Origin: Denitratisoma sp. DHT3
GTDB taxonomy: Bacteria; Pseudomonadota; Gammaproteobacteria; Burkholderiales; Rhodocyclaceae
Length of the DNA: 64,000 nucleotides
Direction of reading: 5' to 3'
NCBI RefSeq assembly: GCF_007833355.1
Contig: NZ_CP020914.1
Span: forward strand, 1,288,047-1,352,046
In this document: piece by piece, positions 33,902 to 43,897 of the stretch
Numbering within the stretch: the first letter of the stretch is position 1
Layout of the letters: each line of letters starts with the position of its first letter
Program-made: the position numbers and the translations under genes
The notes under the pieces: model-generated
Told to the model about the DNA's origin: nothing
What the model saw: only the letters and a program-made list of their open reading frames with translations
Databases searched by the model: none

Positions 33902-36900
33902 ATGTTCCCTGGACACCGCTCGACGACCGCCTTGATGCTCGCCCTGATGCTGCAGGGCTTCATCCAGAACGCCCAGGCCCTGACGGATCTGGCTGACGTT
34001 CCCTTGGCCAGCTCATCCTCCACCCAGGTCAAGCCCAACATTCTTTTCATTCTGGATGATTCGGGGTCCATGAATTGGACCTATATGCCAGACGGCGTCG
34101 GCAGCAGCGCCATAGGCTACCGGAATCACCAATGCAACACGGTTTTCTACAACCCGGCAACCAGTTACGAAATCCCCAAGGACTCAGCAGGCGTCGACCT
34201 GAACAGCGGCAGTCAGACCAGCTTCACCAGCGCATGGGACGAAGGCTTTCACGATTACATGTCGGGCGCCGGCACCAGCCGAACCAACCTCGGCACTTCG
34301 TTTTCCGCCAATGGCAGCGAAAGCGGGCGCGCAGCCTATTACTGGACCCTGGCGGCCACGGACCTGGGCACGCCGGTTCCCGACACTGGCATTTGCAATT
34401 ACTCCACGGGCTCGGTGACCAGTTCCACGACCGGTATTTGCTGTAGCGGCCCATCGATCTCCAGCGGCACTTGTTCCAATGCCACATACCCCACCAACAG
34501 CCCCCCCACGTGCAGCGGCGGTAGAACCCTGGTCTGGGAAAAAACCCTTGTCAGCAGCACATCGGGCATTTCCGGCGGTGATGAACGGCAGAATTTCGCC
34601 AACTGGTACAGCTATTACCGCTCGCGCATTCAGATGATGAAGTCCTCGGCAGGTCGGGCACTTGCTCCCCTGACAGACAGTTACCGCGTCGGATTCATCA
34701 CAATTCACCCTGGTACGGTGAATGATGCTGGCGGAGCCAATGGTAGTTCCGTCTCAAGTTCAAAATTCTTGAAGATCGCTGACTTCGATACAACCCAGCG
34801 TTCTAGCTGGTATTCGAAGCTGTACTCGCAAAAAGGAGATTCAGGAACACCCCTACGTACCGCACTTTCCATTGCAGGCCGCTACTTCACCGGCAAGAAC
34901 GACTCCATCAACAAGGGCATGGTGCCTAACCAAGCCGATGATCCCGTCCAGTACTCCTGCCAACAGAATTTTGCGATTCTGACGACGGATGGTTATTGGA
35001 ACGACGGGAATGGCCGCAAGATCAATGGCAGTACCCTCATGGATAATCAGGACGGTGCCCTGGCCGAACTGGATGCCTACAACTCAGGAACCAGCCGTTT
35101 TCCGGTTTCGCCTCGGCCGATCTATGACGGTGGTTCGGCCAATTATGTCTGGAACACCGCTTCCAACGCCTATCAGTACACAAGTTGTTCCCTGACGCGC
35201 CCTCAAGCCAAAACAAGGCAGCTCCAGAAACGTACGGTGCAAAACCAACGCCGCACGGCAAATTTTTCGAAGTGTCGGCCGGGGCCATCAAACTGCCAAG
35301 CCATCAATTTCGATTGCACCGTATCGGGTACAGGCGATAGCTACCGCTCAGTTTGCCGGGTCACCTCTGATTCGGGATGGAACAATATTGGCACTTGTAC
35401 CGCCGGATACTCAGACCCCACGACAACCCTCTGCCGCGTATCCAGCGACACGGGTTTTGTGAACTCCGGCACCTGCACAGCCTCCAATCCCGGCAGCAGC
35501 CCCACCGTCACCTGCCGAACCGCAGATGTCACGAGCTGGGCTTTCGTGGACTCCTGCACCCCCTCGGGGCCGGACGTGAACGGCACCTCCGTGGTGTGCC
35601 AAACCGGCACCGACTCCAACGGCAAGAAGATTCAGAATCAAACCACCACGACGGCCACCCGTTATGAAGGCCCCGACCAGAGCGGCAGCATCGTCGGTTC
35701 ACCCACGATAACGCAGGGGATCTGGACCGATCTCACCGGCGTCTGCTATGCAGCCGGATCAGTGCCCGCGCTTCCCGCCGACGATGCGATTACCGGCGGC
35801 GGTCCTCCGACACCGCCGTCGGGATGTTCCGCCTGGCCGTGCGAAACCACCAGCACCAGCGGTGGCAGCAGCAATACCCTGGCGGACGTTGCCCAGCACT
35901 ATTACAAGACCGATCTCCGTACTTCGGCCCTGGGCAACTGCACCGGCGCCCTGGGTACCGGCGTCACCGTCTGCGACAACAACGTCCCGCACAGCGGTCT
36001 CGATACCGACAACGAGGCCGACAGGGCCAACTGGCAGCACATGACCACCTTTACCATGGGACTTGGGCTTTCAGGCACCTTGAATTACCGCTCCGACTAC
36101 AAAACCGCGGATTCCGGTGATTTCAAGGACATCAAGGGGGGTACCAAAAACTGGCCGATCCCGAAAGCCGACGACCCAACCGCACTGGACGATCTATGGC
36201 ATGCAGCGGTCAACGGCCGGGGTCAATATTTCAGCGCCCGCGATCCGGACAGCGTGGTCAACGCATTGTCTTCCGCCCTCTCCGGCATCAATGCCCGGGT
36301 CGCTTCCGCCGCGGCGGCGGCCACCTCAAACCTGGAGCCCGTGGCGGGAGACAATTTTGCCTACACGGCCCAATTCGTCACCCAGAAGTGGATCGGGGAG
36401 CTGACGGCCCGTGAAATCGACCTGAATACAGGCGCGATCAGCGGCACCAGCATCTGGTCCGCTCAGGCAAAACTGGAAGCCAAGGCCAAGGCCGCCTGCG
36501 ACAACCGCACCATCAAGCTGTTCCGCAGCGGCGCCGCCGACAATCTGGCGGATTTCACATGGGACACCTATGCCTGCGATGCGAGCGGCAACCCCGCCGG
36601 AACCGCGTCGACGGGGCTCGACGCCGCGGAGCAGGCCAATTTCGGGGCATCCCAGATCGCTCTGTTGAGCCAATACCCCTCGATGACCGACGGCACAAGC
36701 GGCACGGTCAATCAGCGTTCAGCCGCCGCCGGGGCCAATCTGGTGAATTACCTGCGCGGCCAGGGCGGCAAAACGCCCTTCGAGGCCAATGACTTGAACA
36801 AACTGTTCCGGGCGCGGGAAAAGATCATGGGGGACATCGTCAATTCCCAGCCCGTTTTCGTGAAGGCCCCCTCCGCCAGCTACAACGACAGCGGCTACAG

Positions 36901-38341
36901 CACCTTCAAGAGCGATCACGCCAGCCGGACCCCCATCGTCTTCGCCGCCACCAACGACGGCATGCTGCACGCCTTCCATGCCGGCACGTCCATCGTGGAC
37001 AGCCAGGGCGGCGATGAGGCCTGGGCCTTCATCCCGACGATGGTCCTGCCGAACCTCTACAAGCTCGCCAGTGAGAACTATGCCAGTCAGCACATCTACC
37101 TGGTGGACGGCACCCCCGTCTCCGGCGATGTCTTCGACACCACCGTGGCCGGCTGCGCAAGCGACCCCATCCATCCCGAGAACTGCTGGAAAACGATCCT
37201 GGTGGCCGGCTTGAACAAAGGAGGCAAGGGCTACTACGCGCTGGACATCACCGACCCCGCCCACCCCAAGGGCCTCTGGGAATTCAAATGGAGCGGCACC
37301 TGCTACGACAGCGCCAGCAGCGGCACCTGGTATGCGGACTGCCATCTGGGCTACACCTACAACAACCCGGTGATCGGCAAGTTGGCCGATGGACGATGGG
37401 TGGTGATCGTGACCTCCGGATACAACAACGTCAATTCCCCGGCGGTCAGCGGCGATGGCCAAGGCTACCTCTATGTCCTGGAAGCCACGACGGGCAAGAT
37501 TCTTTACAAGATCGGCACCGGCGTCGGCTCCGCCGCCAGTCCCAGCGGCCTCAACCACGTCTCCGCCAGCGTCACCGGCAACAACGCCATGAAGAACAAC
37601 CAGATCGACCGCGTCTATGGTGTCGATCTGCTGGGCAACCTCTGGCGTTTCGACATCAACGATACCTTTGGCACAGCCGGGCGGGAGGCCAGCCTGCTGG
37701 CCCAGGCGGTCGATGAAACGGGGACGCCCCAGTCGATCACGACCCGTCCGCGGCTGAGCACGGTCAACAACGATATCTTCGTCTATGTCGGTACCGGGCG
37801 ATATCTGGGCAGCACGGACGGCAGCACCACGCAGACCCAGACCGTCTGGGCCATCAAGGATGCGGGCGCGACGGTCACCAACCTGCGCGCCACGTTGAAT
37901 CCCATCCACATCACCCAGACCGGCAGCGGCACTTCCGCCACCCGCTCCATCAGCAACGACAGCAGCCAATGCAGCTCCCCCAACGGCTGGTACGCGGATT
38001 TGCCGGATACCGGCGAGCGCGTGAATATCGACATGCAGATCGTACTCGGCAGTTTGCTGGTGGGCAGCAACATCCCCACGAACAACGCCTGCACGATCGG
38101 CGGCTATTCATGGCTGACCTACTTCAACACCGCCTCGGGTTGCGGTGCCGGCGGGATTCTCATCAAGGACAGGGAAGGCTCCCAGGCCCAGGTGGTGGGG
38201 TTGGCGGTGGTCCGTTTGCCAACCGGAAAAATCGCCGTGCTCGCGACGATGTCCACCGGCGCGGTGGTGACCATCGATGTCCCGGTCGACATTCCCCCCT
38301 CTTCCGGGAAACGCGTGAGTTGGCGGGAGATCATCGAATAG
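33902..38341 (+). CDS. pilY1: Pilus tip adhesin / assembly factor PilY1
   Basis: The 1479-residue protein has a signal peptide (cleavage likely after AQA, residue 26), a VWA-like domain beginning NILFILDDSGSM (MIDAS DDSGS at 52-56), a cysteine-rich segment near 470-575 with tandem repeats, and a C-terminal PilY1 beta-propeller (IVNSQPVFVKAPS..., GMLHAFHAG, AWAFIPTMVLPNLYKLA, YVGTGRYLGS). PilY1 caps the type IV pilus, controls retraction and mediates adhesion. ATG 33902 has GAGGAG at 33889-33894 and starts 11 bases after the intact pilX stop, suggesting coupling. Confidence 0.92.
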   Translation: MFPGHRSTTALMLALMLQGFIQNAQALTDLADVPLASSSSTQVKPNILFILDDSGSMNWTYMPDGVGSSAIGYRNHQCNTVFYNPATSYEIPKDSAGVDLNSGSQTSFTSAWDEGFHDYMSGAGTSRTNLGTSFSANGSESGRAAYYWTLAATDLGTPVPDTGICNYSTGSVTSSTTGICCSGPSISSGTCSNATYPTNSPPTCSGGRTLVWEKTLVSSTSGISGGDERQNFANWYSYYRSRIQMMKSSAGRALAPLTDSYRVGFITIHPGTVNDAGGANGSSVSSSKFLKIADFDTTQRSSWYSKLYSQKGDSGTPLRTALSIAGRYFTGKNDSINKGMVPNQADDPVQYSCQQNFAILTTDGYWNDGNGRKINGSTLMDNQDGALAELDAYNSGTSRFPVSPRPIYDGGSANYVWNTASNAYQYTSCSLTRPQAKTRQLQKRTVQNQRRTANFSKCRPGPSNCQAINFDCTVSGTGDSYRSVCRVTSDSGWNNIGTCTAGYSDPTTTLCRVSSDTGFVNSGTCTASNPGSSPTVTCRTADVTSWAFVDSCTPSGPDVNGTSVVCQTGTDSNGKKIQNQTTTTATRYEGPDQSGSIVGSPTITQGIWTDLTGVCYAAGSVPALPADDAITGGGPPTPPSGCSAWPCETTSTSGGSSNTLADVAQHYYKTDLRTSALGNCTGALGTGVTVCDNNVPHSGLDTDNEADRANWQHMTTFTMGLGLSGTLNYRSDYKTADSGDFKDIKGGTKNWPIPKADDPTALDDLWHAAVNGRGQYFSARDPDSVVNALSSALSGINARVASAAAAATSNLEPVAGDNFAYTAQFVTQKWIGELTAREIDLNTGAISGTSIWSAQAKLEAKAKAACDNRTIKLFRSGAADNLADFTWDTYACDASGNPAGTASTGLDAAEQANFGASQIALLSQYPSMTDGTSGTVNQRSAAAGANLVNYLRGQGGKTPFEANDLNKLFRAREKIMGDIVNSQPVFVKAPSASYNDSGYSTFKSDHASRTPIVFAATNDGMLHAFHAGTSIVDSQGGDEAWAFIPTMVLPNLYKLASENYASQHIYLVDGTPVSGDVFDTTVAGCASDPIHPENCWKTILVAGLNKGGKGYYALDITDPAHPKGLWEFKWSGTCYDSASSGTWYADCHLGYTYNNPVIGKLADGRWVVIVTSGYNNVNSPAVSGDGQGYLYVLEATTGKILYKIGTGVGSAASPSGLNHVSASVTGNNAMKNNQIDRVYGVDLLGNLWRFDINDTFGTAGREASLLAQAVDETGTPQSITTRPRLSTVNNDIFVYVGTGRYLGSTDGSTTQTQTVWAIKDAGATVTNLRATLNPIHITQTGSGTSATRSISNDSSQCSSPNGWYADLPDTGERVNIDMQIVLGSLLVGSNIPTNNACTIGGYSWLTYFNTASGCGAGGILIKDREGSQAQVVGLAVVRLPTGKIAVLATMSTGAVVTIDVPVDIPPSSGKRVSWREIIE

Positions 38342-38354
38342 GCGGGCGAAGCGG

Positions 38355-39020
38355 TTGATTCCCCGGAATCCGCGCGCCAGGCTCGCCCTCGCCCTGGCGC
38401 TCTCCGCCCTGGCCCATGGCTTCCTGATCAGCAAGCCCGGCTGGCCGCCTTCCGCCCGCCATTCCGGGCCGGATCGGCAGAAACCCGAGGTTCTCCTTCT
38501 CCATCTGACCCCGCGTCCACCAGAGCGAAGCACCGTCCGGCCGCGGGAGAGTGAGGTATCCACGCCTCCACCGGAGTCCCATCGAAAGGAGCCCGGCCCC
38601 GATGCGGAGGAGCCGCCGGCATCCCGGTCGGCTACCCCGGGGCAGGCGCCCGGTCTTGTCTTCGGCCCCTGGTACTATCCGGCCAAATGGCTGCATCGAC
38701 GGCCCAGTCCGCTCAAACCGATCCAACCGGAATACCCGGTCGGTTTTTCAGAGGCGTCGGGGCGCGTCCTGCTGCTGCTCTTCATCAATGAAGAAGGCAC
38801 CGTCGATCGCCACCAGCTCCTCTCGCCGACCCAGGAAGATGCCTTCGCCGCCAGCGCCATCAGGGCTTTCAGCGCGGCACGCTACGCGCCGGGAATGATT
38901 ACCGGCCATGTCGTGCGCAGTCAGTTGCTGGTGGATGTGACTTTCGAGCCCGGCCAGACTCCAAGCGTCGGTTTGCCGGAGGATCTCCCCCCAGGGCTCC
39001 AGGAAGCGCTTAGCCGGTAA
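38355..39020 (+). CDS. TonB C-terminal domain-like protein
   Basis: The 221-residue protein has an N-terminal hydrophobic segment (LALALALSALAHGFLI), a proline-rich linker (about 35-100), and a C-terminal domain like TonB (FSEASGRVLLLLFINEEGTVDRHQLLSPTQEDAFAASAIRAFSAARYAPG). TonB proteins transmit proton-motive energy to outer membrane receptors, but adjacency to pilY1 leaves a pilus-linked role open. The start is a TTG at 38355 with a weak G-rich site; a start slightly downstream is possible. Confidence 0.7.
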   Translation: MIPRNPRARLALALALSALAHGFLISKPGWPPSARHSGPDRQKPEVLLLHLTPRPPERSTVRPRESEVSTPPPESHRKEPGPDAEEPPASRSATPGQAPGLVFGPWYYPAKWLHRRPSPLKPIQPEYPVGFSEASGRVLLLLFINEEGTVDRHQLLSPTQEDAFAASAIRAFSAARYAPGMITGHVVRSQLLVDVTFEPGQTPSVGLPEDLPPGLQEALSR

Positions 39021-39032
39021 TCAACGCCAGAT

Positions 39033-39072
39033 CCTTGGGCGGGGGAAATTCCCCCCCTCCTCCTTGCCGGGC
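39033..39072 (-). repeat. Degenerate duplicate of the ispH 3' end
   Basis: On the minus strand this segment would encode PGKEEGGNFPRPKDL, close to the authentic IspH tail [15 protein letters not shown] at 39252-39292. At the DNA level both share CCTTGGGC.GGGGAAA and CCTCCTTGCCGGGC. Reading on gives LALITG and a stop. It is a tandem duplicate or relic of the ispH end, about 219 bases from the original. Confidence 0.75.
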
Positions 39073-39078
39073 GCACAC

Positions 39079-39102
39079 AAAAAATGCCGCGCTTCCGGCG
39101 GC
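39079..39102 (-). terminator. Intrinsic terminator downstream of ispH
   Basis: On the minus strand GCCGC and GCGGC (complement of 39098-39102 and 39086-39090) form a stem followed by A then six U's (39079-39084). It lies about 125 bases past the ispH stop, inside the duplicated region. Confidence 0.7.
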
Positions 39103-39121
39103 GATGCGCGGCGATGCGCGG

Positions 39122-39148
39122 CGATTGTATCCCTATTGGATACAATCG
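39122..39148. promoter_or_regulatory. Perfect 11-base palindrome, function unknown
   Basis: CGATTGTATCC (39122-39132) and GGATACAATCG (39138-39148) are exact inverted repeats around CTATT. It has no U tract and could be an operator, a protein-binding site or a hairpin. It directly follows two copies of a GCGATGCGCG decamer (39101-39120). Confidence 0.6.
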
Positions 39149-39190
39149 AACCATTCATCGAGCATCAAAAAAACAAGTGCCGCATGGCAA

Positions 39191-39214
39191 CTGGGCTTGA
39201 CTTTTCAAGCCCAG
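39191..39214. terminator. Hairpin between convergent TonB-like gene and ispH
   Basis: CTGGGCTTGA (39191-39200) pairs perfectly with TCAAGCCCAG (39205-39214), loop CTTT. It is 12 bases past the ispH stop; a T-rich stretch (39222-39229) follows on the plus side. It probably limits transcription from both sides. Confidence 0.6.
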
Positions 39215-39225
39215 ATTTCAGCTTT

Positions 39226-40161
39226 TTATTGTTGCGATTTTGGAACCAATTCCTTGGGCAGGGGAAACTGCACCCCTTCCTCCTTGCCGGGCAGTTGGGT
39301 AACCTCGCCGGCGCCCAATTGCCGCAAGCGCAGGATGACATCGGCCACCAGCACCTCGGGCGCGGAAGCGCCGGCGGTCAGGCCGACGCGGGCCGCCGAG
39401 CCCAGCCAGGCCGGATCGATGGCCGTCGCATCGTCGATCAGATAGGCCGGCACGCCCAGATTCTGCGCCACCTCGCGCAGGCGATTGGAATTGGAGCTGG
39501 TGCGGGAGCCCACCACCAGCACCAGGTCGACCTGGGGTGTCATCTGCTTCACCGCATCCTGGCGGTTTTGCGTGGCGTAGCAGATGTCGTCCTTCTTCGG
39601 TCCGGTGATTTTTGGAAAGCGCGCGCGCAGCGCGGCAACGATCGCACTGGCATCGTCCACCGAGAGGGTGGTCTGCGTCACGTAGGAAAGCATGTCGGGG
39701 TCCGCGACCTGAAGCCGTGCCGCGTCATCGACGCTTTCCACCAGATACATGCCGCCTTGCGACTGGCCCATCGTGCCTTCGACTTCCGGATGCCCCTTGT
39801 GACCGATCATCACGATCTCCCGGCCCTGCTCGCGCATCCGCGCCACTTCGATATGGACCTTGGTGACCAGCGGACAGGTGGCGTCGAACACCCGCAAGCC
39901 ACGGCGCTCGGCCGCCTCGCGCACCGCCCTGGGCACGCCGTGGGCGCTGAAGATCAGCGTGGCGCCGGCCGGCACCTCGTCCAGATCCTCGATGAAGATC
40001 GCCCCCTTGGCCCGCAGTTCCTCCACCACGTGGCGATTATGGACGACCTCGTGCCGCACGTAGATGGGCGCGCCGAACTTCTCCAGGGCCCGCTCGACGA
40101 TGGCGATGGCCCGTTCCACGCCCGCGCAGAAACCACGGGGATTGGCGAGATAGATTTCCAT
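39226..40161 (-). CDS. ispH: 4-hydroxy-3-methylbut-2-enyl diphosphate reductase IspH
   Basis: The 311-residue protein has the IspH/LytB signatures [34 protein letters not shown] and [11 protein letters not shown], with three cysteines for the 4Fe-4S cluster (Cys near 12, 96 and 195). It makes IPP and DMAPP in the last step of the MEP pathway. ATG 40161 overlaps the fkpB stop; longer readings overlap fkpB. The 3' end is partly duplicated at 39033-39072. Confidence 0.95.
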   Translation of the reverse strand: MEIYLANPRGFCAGVERAIAIVERALEKFGAPIYVRHEVVHNRHVVEELRAKGAIFIEDLDEVPAGATLIFSAHGVPRAVREAAERRGLRVFDATCPLVTKVHIEVARMREQGREIVMIGHKGHPEVEGTMGQSQGGMYLVESVDDAARLQVADPDMLSYVTQTTLSVDDASAIVAALRARFPKITGPKKDDICYATQNRQDAVKQMTPQVDLVLVVGSRTSSNSNRLREVAQNLGVPAYLIDDATAIDPAWLGSAARVGLTAGASAPEVLVADVILRLRQLGAGEVTQLPGKEEGVQFPLPKELVPKSQQ

Positions 40162-40601
40162 CACAGGACTCCGATCACTTCCACCTCGAAGCGGACCGGC
40201 TTGCCCGCCAGCGGATGGTTGAAGTCCATCAGCACCTTGTCGCCGCGGATTTCCCGCACCAGGCCGGAATAGGCCTGGCCGTTCTCGGCGACGAAGTCGA
40301 TCTGGGCGTGGAGTTCGAGTTCGGTTCCCGACGGCAACTGGGGCAACTGGCTTCGCGGAACCCACATCACCATCGCCGCCACCCGTTCGCCGAAGGCCTC
40401 GCCCGCCGCCAGCTCGAACACCCGCCGCTCCCCCTCGGCCACGCCGATCAGGCGCTGTTCCAGGGATGGCGCCAACTGGCCGCTGCCCATCTGCAGGGTG
40501 CCCGGCGCGTTGCGAAAGGTGTTCATCAGCTCCAGGCCGTCGTCGGCGCTGAGGCGGTAGTGCAAGGTGACGAAGCTGTCTGCGCGGACGATTTCAGCCA
40601 T
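40161..40601 (-). CDS. fkpB: FKBP-type peptidyl-prolyl isomerase FkpB (SlpA)
   Basis: The 146-residue SlpA-type FKBP has [47 protein letters not shown] and a later IF-domain insert, then [20 protein letters not shown]. It catalyses prolyl isomerisation and has chaperone activity. It is coupled to lspA and ispH by overlaps, an order common in proteobacteria. Confidence 0.93.
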   Translation of the reverse strand: MAEIVRADSFVTLHYRLSADDGLELMNTFRNAPGTLQMGSGQLAPSLEQRLIGVAEGERRVFELAAGEAFGERVAAMVMWVPRSQLPQLPSGTELELHAQIDFVAENGQAYSGLVREIRGDKVLMDFNHPLAGKPVRFEVEVIGVL

Positions 40602-41094
40602 GGCGCGAATCCCTATGTGAATCCTGGTGCTTGAACTCCTGCCAGAGCAGAAGCGCGATGCCGACGCAGATGGCGCTGTCGGCCAGATTGAAGGCCGGCC
40701 AGTGCCAGCCGGCGGCGTGGAAATCGAGGAAATCCACCACCGCGCCATGGATCAGGCGGTCGATCACATTGCCCAGGGCGCCGCCCAGCACCAGGGTCAG
40801 GGCGCCGATCAGCCAGCGGCTGGCCGCCTTGGCCGCGGCGCGGCGCATGGCGATCACGATGCCGACCGAGATCGCCAGCGCCAGCGCCACGAAAAACCAG
40901 CGCTGCCAACCTTCGGCCCAGGCCAGGAAACTGAAGGCGGCGCCGCGGTTGAACACCAGCACCAGGTTGAAAAAGGGCGTCAATTCCACCCCTTCCCCCA
41001 GCCGCAGGACCGACAGCACCCAGAGCTTGCTCACCTGATCGGCCGCCATCACGACGCCGGCCAGGACATACCAGGGCCACAGTCGAGGCAACAA
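40594..41094 (-). CDS. lspA: Lipoprotein signal peptidase LspA (TTG start)
   Basis: The 166-residue, four-helix signal peptidase II has the active-site aspartates in GNVIDRLIHGAVVDFLDF and ADSAICVG, and the NRGAAFSFL motif. It cleaves diacylglyceryl-prolipoproteins at the inner membrane. No ATG fits: the family-typical LPRLWPWYVLAG begins right after tandem TTG codons at 41094 and 41091, adjoining the ileS stop. I use TTG 41094. It overlaps fkpB by eight bases. Confidence 0.92.
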   Translation of the reverse strand: MLPRLWPWYVLAGVVMAADQVSKLWVLSVLRLGEGVELTPFFNLVLVFNRGAAFSFLAWAEGWQRWFFVALALAISVGIVIAMRRAAAKAASRWLIGALTLVLGGALGNVIDRLIHGAVVDFLDFHAAGWHWPAFNLADSAICVGIALLLWQEFKHQDSHRDSRHG

Positions 41095-41095
41095 A

Positions 41096-43897
41096 CTAGG
41101 CACGCTGGCGCGCCTCGCCGGCGCCGAACAGGTTGTCGACGCAACGGCCACAGAGTTCGGGATGTTCCGCATCGCCGCCCACGTCGGCGCGCCAGTGCCA
41201 GCAGCGGCCGCACTTGGCGTGACCGCTGGGAACGGCGAGCACCGCCTCGGCGGAGGCGTCCGCCACTTCGACCAGAGTGGTCCTGGAGCAGATCAGGACG
41301 AAGCGCAGATCGTCCTCCAGGGACGCCAGGAGGCCGTGCTTGGCGCCGCTGGCGCGAATCTCCACTTCGGCCTGGAGCGAGGAACCGATGCCGCCGGCGC
41401 CGCGCAGATCCTCCAGCACCTTGCTGGCCTCGGCCTTCACTTCGCGGATGCGCGCCCAGCGCTCCAGCAAGGCCGCCTCGCCGTCCTGCGCGGGCAACTC
41501 GTGCCAGGTCTGCAGCATCACGCTCTCATCCGTGCCGACCAGTTGCCAGATTTCCTCGGCGGTGAACGCCAGGATCGGCGCCATCAGCCGGGTCACGGCC
41601 TGCAGGATGTGCCACAGGGCGCTCTGCGCGGCGCGGCGCGGCAGGGAGTCGGCCGCCGTGGTGTACAGGCGGTCCTTCAGGATGTCCAGGTAGAAGGCGC
41701 CCAGGTCCTCGGCGCAGAAGCCCTGCAGGGCCTGGACGATCTTGTGGAATTCATAGCGGCCGTAGTCGGCCTGCACCTGATCCTGCAACTGCCGGGTCAG
41801 GGCCAGCGCGTAGCGGTCGATCTCCAGCCACTGCGCCGGCGGCAGCATCCGGGTCGTGGCGTCGAAATCGGCGGTGTTGGCCAGCAGGAAGCGCAGAGTG
41901 TTGCGCAGGCGGCGATAGGTCTCCACCACGCGGTCGAGGATCTCCTTGGAGATCGACAGCTCCCCCGAGTAGTCGGTGGAGGCCACCCAGAGCCGCAGGA
42001 TCTCGGCGCCCATCTTGTCGGAGACCTCCTGCGGCGCGATCACGTTGCCCTTGGACTTGGACATCTTCATGCCCTTGCCGTCCACCACGAAGCCGTGGGT
42101 GAGCAGCGCCTGGTAGGGCGCCCGGCCGTCGATCGCGCAACCGGTCAGGAGCGAACTCTGGAACCAGCCGCGGTGCTGGTCGGAGCCCTCCAGGTAGAGA
42201 TCGGCGGGGAAGGCGCTCTGCTCGCGGTGGGAACCGCGCAGCACGCTCCAGTGGGTGACCCCGGAGTCGAACCAGACGTCCAGGGTGTCCCGCATCTTGC
42301 GGTACTGCTCCGCCTCGTCGCCGAGCAGTTCCTTGGGGTCGAGCGCGAACCAGGCCTCGATGCCGGCCTCTTCGACGCGCTGGGCCACGGCCTCCACCAG
42401 TTCGGCGGTGCGGGGATGGAGCTGGGCCGTTTCCTTGTGCAGGAAAAAGGGGATCGGCACTCCCCAGTTGCGCTGGCGCGAGACGCACCAGTCGGGTCGC
42501 GTCTTCATCATCGCTTCGAGCCGGGCGCGGCCCCAGGCGGGGAAGAACCGGGTCTCGTCCACCGCCTTCTCGGCCGCCAGGCGCAGCGTGGGCGCGCTCT
42601 CGTCGCGGCGCTGGTCCATGCCGATGAACCACTGGGTGGTGGCGCGGAAGATGATCGGCGACTTGTGGCGCCAGCAGTGCGGATAGCTGTGGCGGATCTT
42701 CTCCTGCTTCAGGAGCCGCTGCCGCGCCTCCAGTTCCTGCAACACCAGCGGATTGGCGTCCCAGACGCTCTTGCCCGCCAGTTCGCCGACGGACAGGGCC
42801 GGCGTGTTGGCGAGGAACTTGCCGTCGTCGCCGACCGGGTTGTTCACCGGCAGGCCGTAGCGGCGTCCGACGTTGTAGTCGTCCACGCCATGGGCCGGCG
42901 CGGTGTGCACCAGGCCGGTACCGGCCTCGGTGGTGACGTGGGTGCCGCAAATCACCGTGACGTCCCGCTCCTGGAACGGATGCCTGAGCAGCAGATGCTC
43001 CAGGGCCGCGCCGGGGGCGGAGCCGAGCGTCTTGCCTGCCAGTTCGTAACGGGCCAGGCAGGACTCGGCCAGTTCATGGACCAGGATCAGGCAGCCCCGG
43101 GCGGTCTCGATCAGGTCGTAGCGCATCTCCGGATGGACGCTGACCGCCTCGTTCGCCGGCAGCGTCCAGGGCGTGGTGGTCCAGATCACCGCGAAAGCCG
43201 GGCCGGGGGAATGCTTGAGGCCGAAGGCCTGGGCCAGCTTGTCGGCGTGGTTCGGGTGCACCTCGAAGGCCACGTCGATGGCCGGCGAGGTCTTGTCCTC
43301 GTACTCGACCTCGGCTTCGGCCAGGGCGGAACCGCAATCCAGGCACCAGTTCACGGGCTTCAGGCCCTGGTAGAGATAGCCCTGCTCCAGAACCTTGCCC
43401 AGGGCGCGAATCTCGTCGGCCTCGGCCTTGAAGTTCATGGTCAGGTAGGGGTTGTCCCACTCGCCCAGCACGCCCAGACGGATGAAGTCCTTCTTCTGCC
43501 GCGCCACCTGCTCCTGGGCGTAGTCCCGGCACAGGCTGCGCACCTTGTCGCCCGGCAGGTTGCGGCCGTGCTGCTTTTCGATCTGGTGCTCGATCGGCAG
43601 GCCGTGGCAATCCCAGCCCGGCACGTAGGGCGCGTCGAAGCCGGCCAGGGTCTTCGAGCGGATGATGATGTCCTTGAGGATCTTGTTCACCGCATGGCCG
43701 ATGTGGATGTCGCCGTTGGCGTAGGGCGGGCCGTCGTGGAGCAGGAAGCGGGGCCGCCCCCGGCTCGCCTCGCGGATCCGCCGGTAGAGCTGCTTTTCCT
43801 GCCATTGCTGCACCCAGGCCGGTTCGCGCTTGGCGAGGTCGCCCCGCATCGGAAAGGGCGTGTCGGGCATGTTGAGGGTCTTGCGGTAATCAGCCAT
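41096..43897 (-). CDS. ileS: Isoleucyl-tRNA synthetase
   Basis: The 933-residue class I synthetase has HIGH (in [13 protein letters not shown]), the CP1 editing domain, KMSKS (near residue 612, KMSKSKGNV), and a C-terminal zinc finger ([12 protein letters not shown]...LCGRC). It charges tRNA-Ile. It overlaps ribF by eight bases upstream and is coupled to lspA downstream; the ribF-ileS-lspA order is conserved. Confidence 0.97.
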   Translation of the reverse strand: MADYRKTLNMPDTPFPMRGDLAKREPAWVQQWQEKQLYRRIREASRGRPRFLLHDGPPYANGDIHIGHAVNKILKDIIIRSKTLAGFDAPYVPGWDCHGLPIEHQIEKQHGRNLPGDKVRSLCRDYAQEQVARQKKDFIRLGVLGEWDNPYLTMNFKAEADEIRALGKVLEQGYLYQGLKPVNWCLDCGSALAEAEVEYEDKTSPAIDVAFEVHPNHADKLAQAFGLKHSPGPAFAVIWTTTPWTLPANEAVSVHPEMRYDLIETARGCLILVHELAESCLARYELAGKTLGSAPGAALEHLLLRHPFQERDVTVICGTHVTTEAGTGLVHTAPAHGVDDYNVGRRYGLPVNNPVGDDGKFLANTPALSVGELAGKSVWDANPLVLQELEARQRLLKQEKIRHSYPHCWRHKSPIIFRATTQWFIGMDQRRDESAPTLRLAAEKAVDETRFFPAWGRARLEAMMKTRPDWCVSRQRNWGVPIPFFLHKETAQLHPRTAELVEAVAQRVEEAGIEAWFALDPKELLGDEAEQYRKMRDTLDVWFDSGVTHWSVLRGSHREQSAFPADLYLEGSDQHRGWFQSSLLTGCAIDGRAPYQALLTHGFVVDGKGMKMSKSKGNVIAPQEVSDKMGAEILRLWVASTDYSGELSISKEILDRVVETYRRLRNTLRFLLANTADFDATTRMLPPAQWLEIDRYALALTRQLQDQVQADYGRYEFHKIVQALQGFCAEDLGAFYLDILKDRLYTTAADSLPRRAAQSALWHILQAVTRLMAPILAFTAEEIWQLVGTDESVMLQTWHELPAQDGEAALLERWARIREVKAEASKVLEDLRGAGGIGSSLQAEVEIRASGAKHGLLASLEDDLRFVLICSRTTLVEVADASAEAVLAVPSGHAKCGRCWHWRADVGGDAEHPELCGRCVDNLFGAGEARQRA

